Part shown: piece after piece, positions 12,379 to 25,962 of the stretch | Layout of the letters: each line of letters starts with the position of its first letter | Position numbering within the stretch: the first letter of the stretch is position 1 | Origin: Poa pratensis | Lineage: Eukaryota; Streptophyta; Magnoliopsida; Poales; Poaceae | Length of the DNA stretch: 64,000 nt | Assembly: GCA_947311845.1 (NCBI GenBank) | Contig: CAMZMU010000117.1 | Location: forward strand, 75,071,862-75,135,861 | Direction of reading: 5' to 3' | Translations under genes and position numbers: made by a program | Notes under the pieces: generated by a model | The model's input: the letters and a program-made list of their open reading frames with translations, nothing else | Databases searched by the model: none | Told to the model about the DNA's origin: nothing

Positions 12379-12787
12379 GTGAGTATTTTTGTGGGTTTTG
12401 GTTGTTTTTTTTACGATTCTTGGTGCGGCCTTGTTCGTTCTTGATCCGCCTCGATTTGTACGCTATTTTTTGTGATTTGATTATTTCTGCTGCGTTTCTT
12501 TGGCCAATTTACACCTTCCCGGTCGGTCCTTTACGTGTAGCTCGGATCTTGACCGCTTACAATTAGATGCTTGCGATTGAAAAAAATTCGAATCATTGAC
12601 GCGAATTCTCCGTAGAGGAACACGAGTCAAATTATTTTGGCATAGTATTTGCTGAGATCTGTGGGTACAGCTGTGAATTGGACTGCCTCGATTCGATGCA
12701 AGCTCGTGTTAGTTTAGTGTTAAATTTGCTCAAATCTTGAGTTATCTCACAGATGTGCTGTTTGCTGTGTGCAGTTTGGTCGAGCAA

Positions 12788-15700
12788 ATGATGATGGCGA
12801 ATGCGAAGCTCCAGAAGCAGGCGCTGCTGCCGCCGCGCAGCCCGTTCCCGACGGCGGCGTCGCCGTACCCAGACCACGGCCCGATCTCCAGGCCACAGGG
12901 TGCGACGCACCACCGGTTTGGGCATGGCCACGGCCATGGGCACCACCAGCGCACGTCGTCTGAGAGCATCATTGAGGAGCAGCCGTCGTGGCTCGACGAC
13001 CTGCTCGACGAGCCCGAGACACCCGTGCGCCGTGCCGGGCACCGCAGGTCGTCGAGTGACTCGTTTGCACTGTTCGACGGAAGTGCTGCCTCTGGCTCAT
13101 TTGCCAGTGGTTTTGAGGAGATGGGCGGAGGAGGGCAGGCTGCGCCGTGGGGTGGCGTGCAGGAGTACTATGCCAAGCCAAGCTCATACGGGAGGCCCCA
13201 GGGCCGGCCATGGGAGCAAGGCATGCCGAATTTGGCAGGTTACAGGCCAGGACCACCAATGCCGGCGAGGGAGAAAGTTGGTGGGCATCACGGGCCACTG
13301 GCCGCGTTGAGGGATCATGAGCATGCCATGGACAAAAGAGCTCTTGATGAACTCGGGATAGAGAGGAAGGAGGGCGTGCTGCCAAAGTACGCACAGTCGG
13401 AGGCAGACACTAAGCGTGCAAAACAGTGAGTACACTTCTGCTTCATGATTGCATCCATGCTATCACTTCTAAGACTCTGTTCTGAAATTTTACAATCGAT
13501 AACCATTAACGATGATAGCCCGAGGAGTTCAATCCATTTCCGATAATTTTGACGACATACAACAGGCCCACCCTTTTGCTGTAGGTTAGATTATATTATA
13601 GCATCAGAATGCTCTGGTGATTTTGCTATTTTGAAGTCCATCGCTATAAAACAAGTGTGTAGTCATTTAATTATTCTTCTGTATAGTTGCATGGCACATT
13701 TGATCATGGTCGCCAGTGGTATCTCCAGGAATCTGAGTTAGATGGCTGACAAATAAATCAATACATTGTGACAATATTAATAAGAGGGGCCAAACCGAAG
13801 TATGTAATTACTAGACAACTCATTGAGATTTTAAGGATAGACAAGATGATAACCATGCACTTAGGAGAACATGGGAGGAAAAACATGGGGGGAACCCTGA
13901 CCCCTGCCAGTCCCCCATCCGCAGCTGATGGTCGCACCTGCTAGGCAGGGGCGGAGCTGGAGCTCAAGTCACCCTGATGCACCACTTTACTAAAGCATAA
14001 AATTTTCAAGCGAAAAATCTACTTTATAAGATTATGGTTTGTAAATGCTAACGCAGATAATGCACATAATTAGAGATAACGTATAAATACAGAAGATTAT
14101 TAATACAAAACAAAATTCTTACCATATTGATGAAACAAATGACAAAAATTACCTGAAAATGATGTCTTGTATTTTAAAATTCCAAAATACATCATCAACA
14201 CTAGGGCTCAATAACCTACAAGATAAAAATAGACTTGATTTTCAACTAGAATATAATAGAATGACGAAAATTATAGTACTCAAGTAGATAAATTTTGCAC
14301 ATTACCTTCTACTATTTTAGTACATCCAATTATCTAAAGCCATAAAATACTTAATCACTTGATCATTGGTGACTTCTTTCAAGATTTTAATATTATATTA
14401 GTTTCCTCTTGCTTGGATCATACTGAATCTCATTTTTCCAGTTCATATCTTCCAGAAAATCTTCTGATGGTGTTTTCTTTTGAGAAGAAACCTTTCCACA
14501 ATATACATGCTTCTGATGAATAAATGTTTCACTTAGACTACAGAATTCGCCTAAGTAAATGATACATATAGGTACACCCTACTTCCGCAACTACTACTTG
14601 CTTCCTCCATTCAAGTACAATTGGGGGAAATTCCTAGACTTTTCTGACAACCCTATATAATTTATTTTATGATTGGAATGATACAACCCCTAGCCACAAT
14701 TTTCATATTTCATCTGATAGCTAGCAACAATTTTCGTAACAAAAATGAGGATACTTTAGGATTTACCGACGGTAGAAATTGAATCTGTAGAATTTTGATC
14801 GATCGAACAGCCGTACAATTGAAGAGGAGAGGCCAGGCGATAGGCTGGGCAGGCATTGGCCGGGCGATGGCCAGTGATCAGATCGGAGGACCTGCGAGCT
14901 GCGTGGCCGCTTGCTTGCTGCCGGCCTTGCGCGGTTGTGCCCTAGGCTGCGTGCGTGCGACGACCGATGCAGAGTTCTCGTTCAGGTTTAGCACTGCGCC
15001 CCTAGTGCGATGCCTCTTTTTAGCCTTTGATCGATTCGATCGAGTAAACCATCTGGGCCACGAGGGCATGCAAGGCTCGGGCGTTTGGGACGGCCGACGC
15101 TGGCCCAGCGGCCACGTCCAGCCCAGCCTGATGCACCACGTCCGAGCTAACCTGATGCACATTCACTTATCGGAAGGTAAGCTTTGGTAAAAAACAATTC
15201 CTCCCGTATTCCTGTGCATCAGGGTACGTCCACTGGGCTCGCCCCTGCTGCTAGGATAGTGCAAATATGTACTTATGTCTTACTACCTCCGTTCCTAAAT
15301 ATAAGCCTCTTTAGGCTTTTCTTGATTCGTACATATGTAGACGTATTTAGACACATTTTACTGTGTAGGTACACTCATTTCATTCCGTATGTAGTCCACC
15401 TTGAGATATATGTAAAACATCTTATATTAGTGAACGGATGGAGTATTTCATACAATTAGTTGTGGTGCATTTGATCATGGTTGCACAAGAGATAATGGAT
15501 ATAGTGTCCTGTGGCAATATAAATGCAAAGCAACATTTGAATATTTTCCCTGTACTTTTGTTTTGCGGGGAGTCTTAAATCAGACGTGCTCGTCTGTACA
15601 TTGCACCGCTATATTGATTGGAATTAAGGCATGATGATTGATATTACTTTATTTAATTAGCTTAGAATACATTTCAATATTCCCAATCTGCAAGTTGTAA

Positions 15701-16979
15701 TAGCATGGTTGAACATTTCCATATTTTAATTCACCTTTTTTTATCTTATCGCTTGCAGGCAATATGCTCAGAGGTCTCGTGTTCGGAAGCTCCAGTATAT
15801 TGCAGAGCTTGAGGGTAAAGTCCAATCATTACAGGTGAGCTCACGGCAACAAATCAATTTTGATTTATGTCCCACAATTAAGTGTTGTATTTGACAAATA
15901 AAAAATATTCATGTCTGAATAATGCAGTCAGAAGGAATAGAAGTTTCTGCTGAAATGGAGTTTCTTAATCAACAAAATATAATGCTAGACTTGGAAAATA
16001 AAGCCTTGAAGCAAAGGCTGGAGAGTATAGCTCAGGAGCAAGTAATTAAACGTGGTAAGTATGCCGAGTTTTATTTTTTTATCTTAATTTATAGGATATT
16101 CTATATGATTTCTTCTGGGTAGGAGAGATACGGAAATACTGTTGAAATAGAATGTGTTCAAATTCAGAAGAGATGTCTTTAATTTGTAAACTTTAGGCGA
16201 GGTAGCCTTAGAAAAGTTTGATATCAAACGCTAAATGGACTCAAACGATAGCTCTCTTTGTTTATTGTTCAAAGACCTAAGGAACCTTGAATTTTACAAG
16301 TTAGAAACAAAATTACTACCACTTTTCTGAGCTAAGGTTGCAGCTTGGTCTTAGTAGGCCGGTATGTGGACCTTGGCTAAGCTTTGGAGAGGATACAAAT
16401 AGTCCATCTTTCTTTGATAATTTCTCGAACATATTAGCGTCATGGATAACACCGATGGAACCAATGATTGCTGAAATTCTAATTAGTCAAATATAGTTTT
16501 ATGAGATTTCGGGTTGAACCTCTGTATATTCATGTATATGATTCGTATAGCCCTATGGGCCCATTCAAATTTCAAGTACATGGTCAACATGCCACTGATT
16601 GTATTTCATGTTATGTTATTAACTTGTCCAACGTCTTTATTTCAAATAGTGAATTGCTAGCAAAACGACTCATTGGTAATCTAAGGAGCTTGCATTTCCT
16701 AAAATAAGTTGAGAGATTGATACCTTAGTGAGAAATTGATGTGTACGAACATCTCTTCTGTGGAAGATTCAATTAAATGGGACTAATAGAGTTCTTTACT
16801 GAAAGCTGAATACGGCTGACCATTTTGCCTTAAACATTGCAGTTCAGCAGGAGATGTTTGAGCGGGAAATTGGTCGTCTCAGGTCATTGTATCAGCAGCA
16901 GCAACAGCCACCTCAACCTCCTACTCTTGGTCGTAGTAACAGTAGAGACCTTGACTCGCAGTTTGCAAAATGTCTTTGA
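12788..16979 (+). CDS. Group E-like bZIP transcription factor, copy 1 (frameshifted C-terminus)
   Basis: Coding exons 12788-13425, 15759-15834, 15928-16054 and 16843-16979, all with GT/AG borders and matching phases. A 5' UTR exon ends at 12378 and its intron ends at 12774. The start is the ATG at 12788 directly behind the acceptor. The product resembles the plant family of AtbZIP34/61 and At4g06598: SWLDDLLDEPE in the N-terminal half, a Ser-rich RRSSSDSFALFD stretch, then the basic region KRAKQQYAQRSRVRK (about residues 209-223), a long leucine zipper, and a poly-Gln stretch near the end. The invariant Asn of bZIP basic regions is Lys here. In exon 4 one base is missing relative to copy 2 near 16970 and a TGA follows at 16977, so this copy loses about 20 C-terminal residues; a sequencing error is possible. 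Introns hold a hAT MITE and a Stowaway. Likely nuclear. Confidence 0.9.
13946..15247. mobile_element. Non-autonomous hAT element in the bZIP intron (left copy)
   Basis: 1.3-kb element with termini caggggcggagc and ctcgcccctg and a perfect 8-bp target duplication ctgctagg at 13938-13945 and 15248-15255, as for hAT transposons. The right half is GC-rich but has no transposase. The corresponding element at 21547 has perfect 12-bp termini; one C is missing here. Confidence 0.85.
15283..15443. mobile_element. Stowaway MITE (left copy)
   Basis: Ends ctacctccgttcc and gaacggatggag with TA on both sides; 161 bp; in the same bZIP intron, 35 bp beyond the hAT element. Confidence 0.9.
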
Positions 16980-16999
16980 AACACAAAGACACCAACTCT

Positions 17000-18358
17000 G
17001 GGCGCGACTCCATCTCTGGCCCTCTTCGTACTTAGTTCTTCAGCCTTTTGTTCTTGTGTGTTCCACACCAGTTGCCACCACTCCTAGAGCACCTGTCTTG
17101 TGGCTGTGAATCTGCACCAAGATTCCTTGAAGAAAAAAGCATCAGTAAAGGAGGAGAACACTTGGAATTGTGTCCCCATCACTTGGTGAATGACTCTGGA
17201 AAGGCTAATAACTGTGGATCTGATCTTCATTCTTTCTATCGGAATATGCACCTGGCTGTCATCCTCAGCTAACTGCATTGTTGATGCTAGACCAGTCGGA
17301 GGTGTTTAGGGTTTTCTTTGTAGCCGGATGCGTTTTGTGCATCATTGTACCATTTCGTATCCTTGGGTTCTCATTTGTTCCCGTGTTTCTTGTTTTCCCT
17401 ATGCCGTCTTCTTCGTGCATCTTAGCTGTATTTGCATTTAGTCTGTTTAATTTGTCAATGGAATGTGGAGCACTAGTCTGTATCTCATACAGATGCTTTT
17501 ATATGTGCCACATCCTTGAGAACTGTATTTTGTGTCGTTGGCAATTCAATAAGCTAGTGCAGATGAAGTATTAGCATTCTACAGATTTGAGTCTGATGTT
17601 GACATGCCGCAATTTCACTTTTAAAATCAGTTGATTGTGCCGTCCCGTTGCAGAACGTATCTCATTTCAGAACGAATTCACTGTGAGTTGGAAGAAACAA
17701 AAGGGACAAGTTTCATATATAGATAACTTCTCTTGCGTTTGATTTATCAATCCTCTGGATAAAATGAATTTTGTCTTGAATTTTTGTAAACAACTAGAAC
17801 TTATATTCGTTACTGTCACAAAAAAGAATCAATAATACCATACTAATAATCAGAAACACAAAAAAATAATATAAATTTGATACTGACGCAAGGTAAAACT
17901 GCAAATACAAACCAGCTTGCCGACAGGAAATATTCGCTGGTCCTATGCAAATTAGTGGAATACAATATATTAATTTCTATGGATTTTAGGCATCATTTTT
18001 TTTAAAAAACTCTGAATTGCAACCATAAGAACTGTATGGAATTCATGCAGTTGAACAGAGATCCTCACCACTTTTCAAGTTGATTGGGTGCTGTCTTACT
18101 ATCTGTGGTTCTGGAATCCAACGACACAACATTTCAGCGAGACTATTCTTCCAATCCCATCCAGGAAATCCAGCTCATTATCAATTCATAGCAAGCTGTA
18201 ATATCTCAATGTTCTACTAACGAACTCAGTAACAGTACATGGACAGATTACAGCTCTAATAACCAATGTCCAGACATCCACGTAGATAGACACCTCAAAT
18301 GACAAAATCACCACTAATCCGCCATGCTGATCCCGATAAACAGGGGTGCCGCTAATCT
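17000..18358 (+). other. bZIP 3' UTR and convergent spacer
   Basis: No further gene. Contains the original end of the bZIP reading frame and its 3' UTR, then the convergent 3' region of RPAC2. Same content at 24636-25962 in the right copy. Confidence 0.6.
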
Positions 18359-19794
18359 TCATTGCTGGTTCGAATCAACATCCATCTGTTCTGCAGGTAT
18401 GTTTGATTTAAAATCCGCCACTGCTTTGTCAAAAGTTCCCCTGACATGCTGGCCCATCACCATCAAGTCCTGTAAAGCATCTTTCATTACATCCTTTGCT
18501 GGATCTCCTGAAAAAATAACGAGGACACGCCAGAGAGAGTCAGAAGAGAGCGTGAGCACTTTCTTCTGGGGATTAGAAGAATAATCAAACTGGGAAGTTG
18601 TTAGTGGGCAATGAGTTAATATCAATAGTTTTGGTACTAGGTTAAATTTACTCAAAAAAGAAACATCAATTTAACTGTACGGTTTGTAGATAAAGACGAA
18701 GACCCAACAAACTATCCCAAACGCATTGTAACATCCTGTATGACGATAAATTTATTCAATACTAGCTACCAGGGGCCTTCCGGTTCAGCTCCCAATCCAG
18801 GATCCTCGGCCAGAGCCAAGCCGAACGCTCTTGGCTCCATGTTTTCGTGAATCCGGACAACACGAGGAGCGGAGCAGCCTGCACTTTATTTTTATGGAGC
18901 TGAAAATCAGGGCATCCGTGTATGTCCATGAAATCCATGTGTTTATGTGTAGTGTCGATTCATAAGCTCTGTGTGTATCTGCATCTGCAGTCACATATTC
19001 CTCAGACCCAGGTTGTTTATGTGCTGAACTGCTGAATTCTTGTCGATTCATCATTCATGAGGTCCATGCATACTTATGTATTGGTGAGATTTATGTATGT
19101 TGCTTGGATCAGTTAAAGTGCAATCTCTGTTTTTTCAATTACAGAGTTTTGTTCAACCGAATCACACTTGTTCATTCTAGTCGCTTGGCTTCATGTCAAG
19201 TCTCTCCTGTTCATGTGTTCTCTTTCACAAAAAAAGCACACACAAAAGAGATGACCATATCATCTAGTTAAAAACTTAAAATTAGTTAATTGTTAAAGAA
19301 ATGACCATATCTCCTGTTCATGTCAAGTCTCTCATGTTCATGTTTCGTTGTTGCCATTTATTTGTGAAGACAGAACAAAAGGTAGCATGGTCCACGTGAC
19401 CACAAAGTTATTTTCTTGCATTTATGGAGCCAATGTATAGCCAACATTTTTTTAGCTGGATCTAGATCCTGGAAGAAATGGATCTTCAGAGAATCCGGAT
19501 CAGGGAGCTGGAAAATAAGGATCCAGAGCTCTATCAAACAGAGCCAAGGTATTAGAAACCAACTACCTACTCAAGATACAACTGAGGAAGTAGCACAGAG
19601 AATGTGATTCTTGCAATTTCATTCAACAATTATTCAATGTAAAGCACGTCTAAAAGCAATGGTTAAGTCCACAGGATTTTCAAATGAAATATCAGGATAA
19701 TATGACACAATACAGACCTGTAGTCTGAACTCTTATGTTGACCTTCTTGTCAGCAGGATGAGGGATGCTATATCCACAAAAAGCTACCCTTGGG
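18359..19794 (-). pseudogene. RPAC2/AC19 gene, left copy lacking exon 1
   Basis: Exons 2 (19718-19794) and 3 (18359-18507) are the same as in the complete gene at 25963-28735, with splice borders kept (the donor behind exon 2 has lost one A but keeps GT). Exon 1 with the start codon is absent because the left copy stops at the N gap. Most likely an assembly remnant rather than a real partial gene. Confidence 0.85.
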
Positions 19795-20629
19795 CTGTGA
19801 GTACAAAATGGAATCAGAAAGAGAGAATTGAGAATACTGAATTAATATATTCAAACTTATTTCTAGTTTCTAGACACTAAATGGTATTTGTAAGGGTTTT
19901 AGCTTCTGGTAGAAGTATAACTGAAGACCTTTGACGCTTTTGCAACTATAATGCTACCAAACAGTTAAGCAAAGCAATATGACTTCTGATTACACATATT
20001 AAGAGTTCCACTTGGAAGGCATAGATGTTTTCTATTTATTTAGAATTGAACTAGACCTAGGGGTCCCCTTAACACATTCAATTGGAAGAAGTATTATCTG
20101 CTGAGGTAAACTTCATGCACATACCAAACCCATCTATTAATGTCAGGCTAGTTACATGAGGGAAAAATAAAATGCTAAGCTGACCATGTACCTGAGTTTA
20201 TCAACACATGCCAAGATGTTTGGTACTCTAATCTTAGGCCGTGTAACTTGAGTACTAGATATACTATGTTGATTAAACTAAGTTAATACTCCAAGTATAT
20301 GACCATAAATCGACACCATGTTGACAATTATATCAACATATCAAAATGGTTTTTCTATCATATGGCCTAATTATATAAAGCCTTTTCCTCTCCTTAGTTT
20401 CTGGAGATGAAAACACGAAGTGGTGAAACTAGAGTACATATCACCCTGCATAGGATAATAAATAAAACAATTATAATCATCAATAGGTACTCGGCAAGGA
20501 AAAGCTAGTATGACGAGTTATTTCTGTTGAAGGCTCATTACAGTAGGACTGACATAGCTGCACATTGGTCAAGATCAGAATCGCTGACAAATACAGTTCC
20601 TGGAACCCTTGTGCTAGGATTTACAATGG

Positions 20630-20642
20630 NNNNNNNNNNNNN
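20630..20642. other. Assembly gap (13 N)
   Basis: Thirteen N separate the end of the left duplication copy (inside RPAC2 intron 1) from the start of the right copy (inside bZIP exon 2). Confidence 0.99.
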
Positions 20643-23600
20643 CACCGCAGGTCGTCGAGTGACTCGTTTGCACTGTTCGACGGAAGTGCTGCCTCTGGCT
20701 CATTTGCCAGTGGTTTTGAGGAGATGGGCGGAGGAGGGCAGGCTGCGCCGTGGGGTGGCGTGCAGGAGTACTATGCCAAGCCAAGCTCATACGGGAGGCC
20801 CCAGGGCCGGCCATGGGAGCAAGGCATGCCGAATTTGGCAGGTTACAGGCCAGGACCACCAATGCCGGCGAGGGAGAAAGTTGGTGGGCATCACGGGCCA
20901 CTGGCCGCGTTGAGGGATCATGAGCATGCCATGGACAAAAGAGCTCTTGATGAACTCGGGATAGAGAGGAAGGAGGGCGTGCTGCCAAAGTACGCACAGT
21001 CGGAGGCAGACACTAAGCGTGCAAAACAGTGAGTACACTTCTGCTGCATGATTGCATCCATGCTATCACTTCTAAGACTCTGTTCTGAAATTTTACAATC
21101 GATAACCATTAACGATGATAGCCCGAGGAGTTCAATCCATTTCCGATAATTTTGACGACATACAACAGGCCCACCCTTTTGCTGTAGGTTAGATTATATT
21201 ATAGCATCAGAATGCTCTGGTGATTTTGCTATTTTGAAGTCCATCGCTATAAAACAAGTGTGTAGTCATTTAATTATTCTTCTGTATAGTTGCATGCACA
21301 TTTGATCATGGTCGCCAGTGGTATCTCCAGGAACCCGAGTTAGATGGCTGACAAATAAATCAATACATTGTGACAATATTAATAAGAGGGGCCAAACCAA
21401 AGTATGTAATACTAGACAACTCATTGAGATTTTAAGGATAGACAAGATGATAAGCATGCACTTAGGAGAACATGGGAGGAAAAACATGGGGGGAACCCTG
21501 ACCCCTGCCAGTCCCCCATCCGCAGCTGATGGTCGCACCTGCTAGGCAGGGGCGGAGCTGGAGCTCAAGTCACCCTGATGCACCACTTTACTAAAGCATA
21601 AAATTTTCAAGCGAAAAATCTACTTTATAAGATTATGGTTTGTAAATGCTAACGCAGATAATGTCACATAATTAGAGATAACGTATAAATACAAAAGATT
21701 ATTAATACAAAACAAAATTCTTACCATATTGATGAAACAAATGACAAAAATTACCTGAAAATGATGTCTTGTATTTTAAAATTCCAAAATACATCATCAA
21801 CACTAGGGCTCAATAACCTACAAGATAAAAAGTAGACTTGATTTTCAACTAGAATATAATAGAATGACGAAAATTATAGTACTCAAGTAGATAAATTTTG
21901 CACATTACTTCTACTATTTTAGTACATCCAATTATCTAAAGCCATAAAATACTTAATCACTTGATCATTGGTGACTTCTTTCAAGATTTTAATATTATAT
22001 TAGTTTCCTCTTGCTTGGATCATACTGAATCTCATTTTTCCAGTTCATATCTTCCAGAAAATCTTCTGATGGTGTTTTCTTTTGAGAAGAAACCTTTCCA
22101 CAATATACATGCTTCTGATGAATAAATGTTTCACTTAGACTACAGAATTCGCCTAAGTAAATGATACATATAGGTACACCCTACTTCCGCAGCTACTACT
22201 TGCTTCCTCCATTCAAGTACAATTGGGGGAAATTCCTAGACTTTTCTGACAACCCTATATAATTTATTTTATGATTGGAATGATACAACCCCTAGCCACA
22301 ATTTTCATATTTCATCTGATAGCTAGCAACAATTTTCGTAACAAAAATGAGGATACTTTAGGATTTACCGACGGTAGAAATTGAATCTGTAGAATTTTGA
22401 TCGATCGAACAGCCGGACAATTGAAGAGGAGAGGCGAGGCGATAGGCTGGGCAGGCATTGGCCGGGCGATGGCCAGTGATCAGATCGGAGGACCTGCGAG
22501 CTGCGTGGCCGCTTGCTTGCTGCCGGCCTTGCGCGGTTGCGCCCTAGGCTGCGTGCGTGCGACGACCGATGCAGAGTTCTCGTTCAGGTTTAGCACTGCG
22601 CCCCTAGTGCGATGCCTCTTTTTAGCCTTTGATCGATTCGATCGAGTAAACCATCTGGGCCACGAGGGCATGCAAGGCTCGGGGTTTGGGACGGCCGACG
22701 CTGGCCCAGCGGCCACGTCCAGCCCACCTGATGCACCACGTCTGAGCTAACCTATGCACATTCACTTATCGGAAGGTAAGCTTTGGTAAAAAACAATTCC
22801 TCCCGTATTCCTGTGCATCAGGGTACGTCCACTGGGCTCCGCCCCTGCTGCTAGGATAGTGCAAATATGTACTTATGTCTTACTACCTCCGTTCCTAAAT
22901 ATAAGCCTCTTTAGGCTTTTCTTGATTCGTACATATGTAGACGTATTTAGACACATTTTACTGTGTAGGTACACTCATTTCACTCCGTATGTAGTCCACC
23001 TTGAGATATATGTAAAACATCTTATATTAGTGAACGGATGGAGTATTTCATACATTAGTTGTGGTGCATTTGATCATGGTTGCACAAGAGATAATGGATA
23101 TAGTGTCCTGTGGCAATATAAATGCAAAGCAACATTTGAATATTTTCCCTGTACTTTTGTTTTGCGGGGAGTCTTAAATCAGACGTGCTCGTCTGTACAT
23201 TGCACCGCTATATTGATTGGAATTAAGGCATGATGATTGATATTACTTTATTTAATTAGCTTAGAATACATTTCAATATTCCCAATCTGCAAGTTGTAAT
23301 AGCATGGTTGAACATTTCCATATTTTAATTCACCTTTTTTTATCTTATCGCTTGCAGGCAATATGCTCAGAGGTCTCGTGTTCGGAAGCTCCAGTATATT
23401 GCAGAGCTTGAGGGTAAAGTCCAATCATTACAGGTGAGCTCACGGCAACAAATCAATTTTGATTTATGTCCCACAATTAAGTGTTGTATTTGACAAATAA
23501 AAAATATTCATGTCTGAATAATGCAGTCAGAAGGAATAGAAGTTTCTGCTGAAATGGAGTTTCTTAATCAACAAAATATAATGCTAGACTTGGAAAATAA

Positions 23601-24635
23601 AGCCTTGAAGCAAAGGCTGGAGAGTATAGCTCAGGAGCAAGTAATTAAACGTGGTAAGTATGCCGAGTTTTATTTTTTTATCTTAATTTATAGGATATTC
23701 TATATGATTTCTTCTGGGTAGGAGAGATACGGAAATACTGTTGAAATAGAATGTGTTCAAATTCAGAAGAGATGTCTTTAATTTGTAAACTTTAGGCGAG
23801 GTAGCCTTAGAAAAGTTTGATATCAAACGCTAAATGGACTCAAACGATAGCTCTCTTTGTTTATTGTTCAAAGACCTAAGGAACCTTGAATTTTACAAGT
23901 TAGAAACAAAATTACTACCACTTTTCTGAGCTAAGGTTGCAGCTTGGTCTTAGTAGGCCGGTATGTGGACCTTGGCTAAGCTTTGGAGAGGATACAAATA
24001 GTCCATCTTTCTTTGATAATTTCTCGAACATATTAGCGTCATGGATAACACCGATGGAACCAATGATTGCTGAAATTCTAATTAGTCAAATATAGTTTTA
24101 TGAGATTTCGGGTTGAACCTCTGTATATTCATGTATATGATTCGTATAGCCCTATGGGCCCATTCAAATTTCAAGTACATGGTCAACATGCCACTGATTG
24201 TATTTCATGTTATGTTATTAACTTGTCCAACGTCTTTATTTCAAATAGTGAATTGCTAGCAAAACGACTCATTGGTAATCTAAGGAGCTTGCATTTCCTA
24301 AAATAAGTTGAGAGATTGATGCCTTAGTGAGAAATTGATGTGTACGAACATCTCTTCTGTGGAAGATTCAATTAAATGGGACTAATAGAGTTCTTTACTG
24401 AAAGCTGAATACGGCTGACCATTTTGCCTTAAACATTGCAGTTCAGCAGGAGATGTTTGAGCGGGAAATTGGTCGTCTCAGGTCGTTGTATCAGCAGCAG
24501 CAACAGCCACCTCAACCTCCTACTCTTGGTCGTAGTAACAGTAGAGACCTTGACTCGCAGTTTGCAAACATGTCTTTGAAACACAAAGACACCAACTCTG
24601 GGCGCGACTCCATCTCTGGCCCTCTTCGTACTTAG
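20643..24635 (+). CDS. bZIP transcription factor, copy 2 (5' end lost at gap, intact 3' end)
   Basis: Exons 20643-21028 (partial), 23358-23433, 23527-23653 and 24442-24635. The sequence matches copy 1 except that exon 4 keeps its frame and ends with RDSISGPLRT before TAG at 24633. Joining the 5' part of copy 1 to this 3' part would give 344 residues, the expected size for this family. This is probably the correct 3' half of a single gene. Confidence 0.9.
21547..22847. mobile_element. Non-autonomous hAT element (right copy)
   Basis: Termini caggggcggagc and gctccgcccctg are perfect 12-bp inverted repeats; the 8-bp duplication ctgctagg is at 21539-21546 and 22848-22855. Same insertion as at 13946. 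Confidence 0.85.
22883..23043. mobile_element. Stowaway MITE (right copy)
   Basis: Same element as at 15283-15443, with TA flanks. Confidence 0.9.
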
Positions 24636-25962
24636 TTCTTCAGCCTTTTGTTCTTGTGTGTTCCACACCAGTTGCCACCACTCCTAGAGCACCTGTCTTG
24701 TGGCTGTGAATCTGCACCAAGATTCCTTGAAGAAAAAAGCATCAGTAAAGGAGGAGAACACTTGGAATTGTGTCCCCATCACTTGGTGAATGACTCTGGA
24801 AAGGCTAATAACTGTGGATCTGATCTTCATTCTTTCTATCGGAATATGCACCTGGCTGTCATCCTCAGCTAACTGCCATTGTTGATGCTAGACCAGTCGG
24901 AGGTGTTTAGGGTTTTCTTTGTAGCCGGATGCGTTTTGTGCATCATTGTACCATTTCGTATCCTTGGGTTCTCATTTGTTCCCGTGTTTCTTGTTTTCCC
25001 TATGCCGTCTTCTTCGTGCATCTTAGCTGTATTTGCATTTAGTCTGTTTAATTTGTCAATGGAATGTGGAGCACTAGTCTGTATCTCATACAGATGCTTT
25101 TATATGTGCCACATCCTTGAGAACTGTATTTTGTGTCGTTGGTAATTCAATAAGCTAGTGCAGATGAAGTATTAGCATTCTACAGATTTGAGTCTGATGT
25201 TGACATGCCGCAATTTCACTTTTAAAATCAGTTGATTGTGCCGTCCCGTTGCAGAACGTATCTCATTTCAGAACGAATTCACTGTGAGTTGGAAGAAACA
25301 AAAGGGACAAGTTTCATCTATAGATAACTTCTCTTTGCGTTTGATTTATCAATCCTCTGGATAAAATGAATTTTGTCTTGAATTTTTGTAAACAACTAGA
25401 ACTTATATTCGTTACTGTCACAAAAAAGAATCAATAATACCATACTAATAATCAGAAACACAAAAAAATAATATAAATTTGATACTGACGCAAGGTAAAA
25501 CTGCAAATACAAACCAGCTTGCCGACAGGAAATATTCGCTGGTCCTATGCAAATTAGTGGAATACAATATATTAATTTCTATGGATTTTAGGCATCATTT
25601 TTTTTTAAAACTCTGAATTGCAACCCTATAAGAACTGTATGGAATTCATGCAGTTGAACAGAGATCCTCAACCGCTTTTCAAGTTGATTGGGTGCTGTCT
25701 TACTATCTGTGGTTCTGGAATCCAACGACACAACATTTCAGCGAGACTATTCTTCCAATCCCATCCAGGAAATCCAGCTCATTATCAATTCATAGCAAGC
25801 TGTAATATCTCAATGTTCTACTAACGAACTCAGTAACAGTACATGGACAGATTACAGCTCTAATAACCAATGTCCAGACATCCACGTAGATAGACACCTC
25901 AAATGACAAAATCACCACTAATCCGCCATGCTGATCCCGATAAACAGGGGTGCCGCTAATCT

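Larger units (their letters stand above)
13040..20629. repeat. 7.6-kb tandem duplication, left copy
   Basis: This stretch matches 20643-28244 from end to end at roughly 99 percent, with scattered substitutions and one-base indels. It starts inside bZIP exon 2 and ends inside intron 1 of RPAC2, exactly at the N gap. Both genes are therefore cut at the junction, which favours an unmerged contig overlap over a biological duplication. Confidence 0.95.

Noticed and set aside
12632..13435. Antisense frames over bZIP exon 2
   Set aside because: Shadows of a GC-rich real exon.
18760..19560. Possible transposon in RPAC2 intron 2 (gagccaagccgaacgctc and gctctatcaaacagagcc phrases)
   Set aside because: The phrases resemble TIR ends, but I could not pair two ends with a target duplication, so no element is called.
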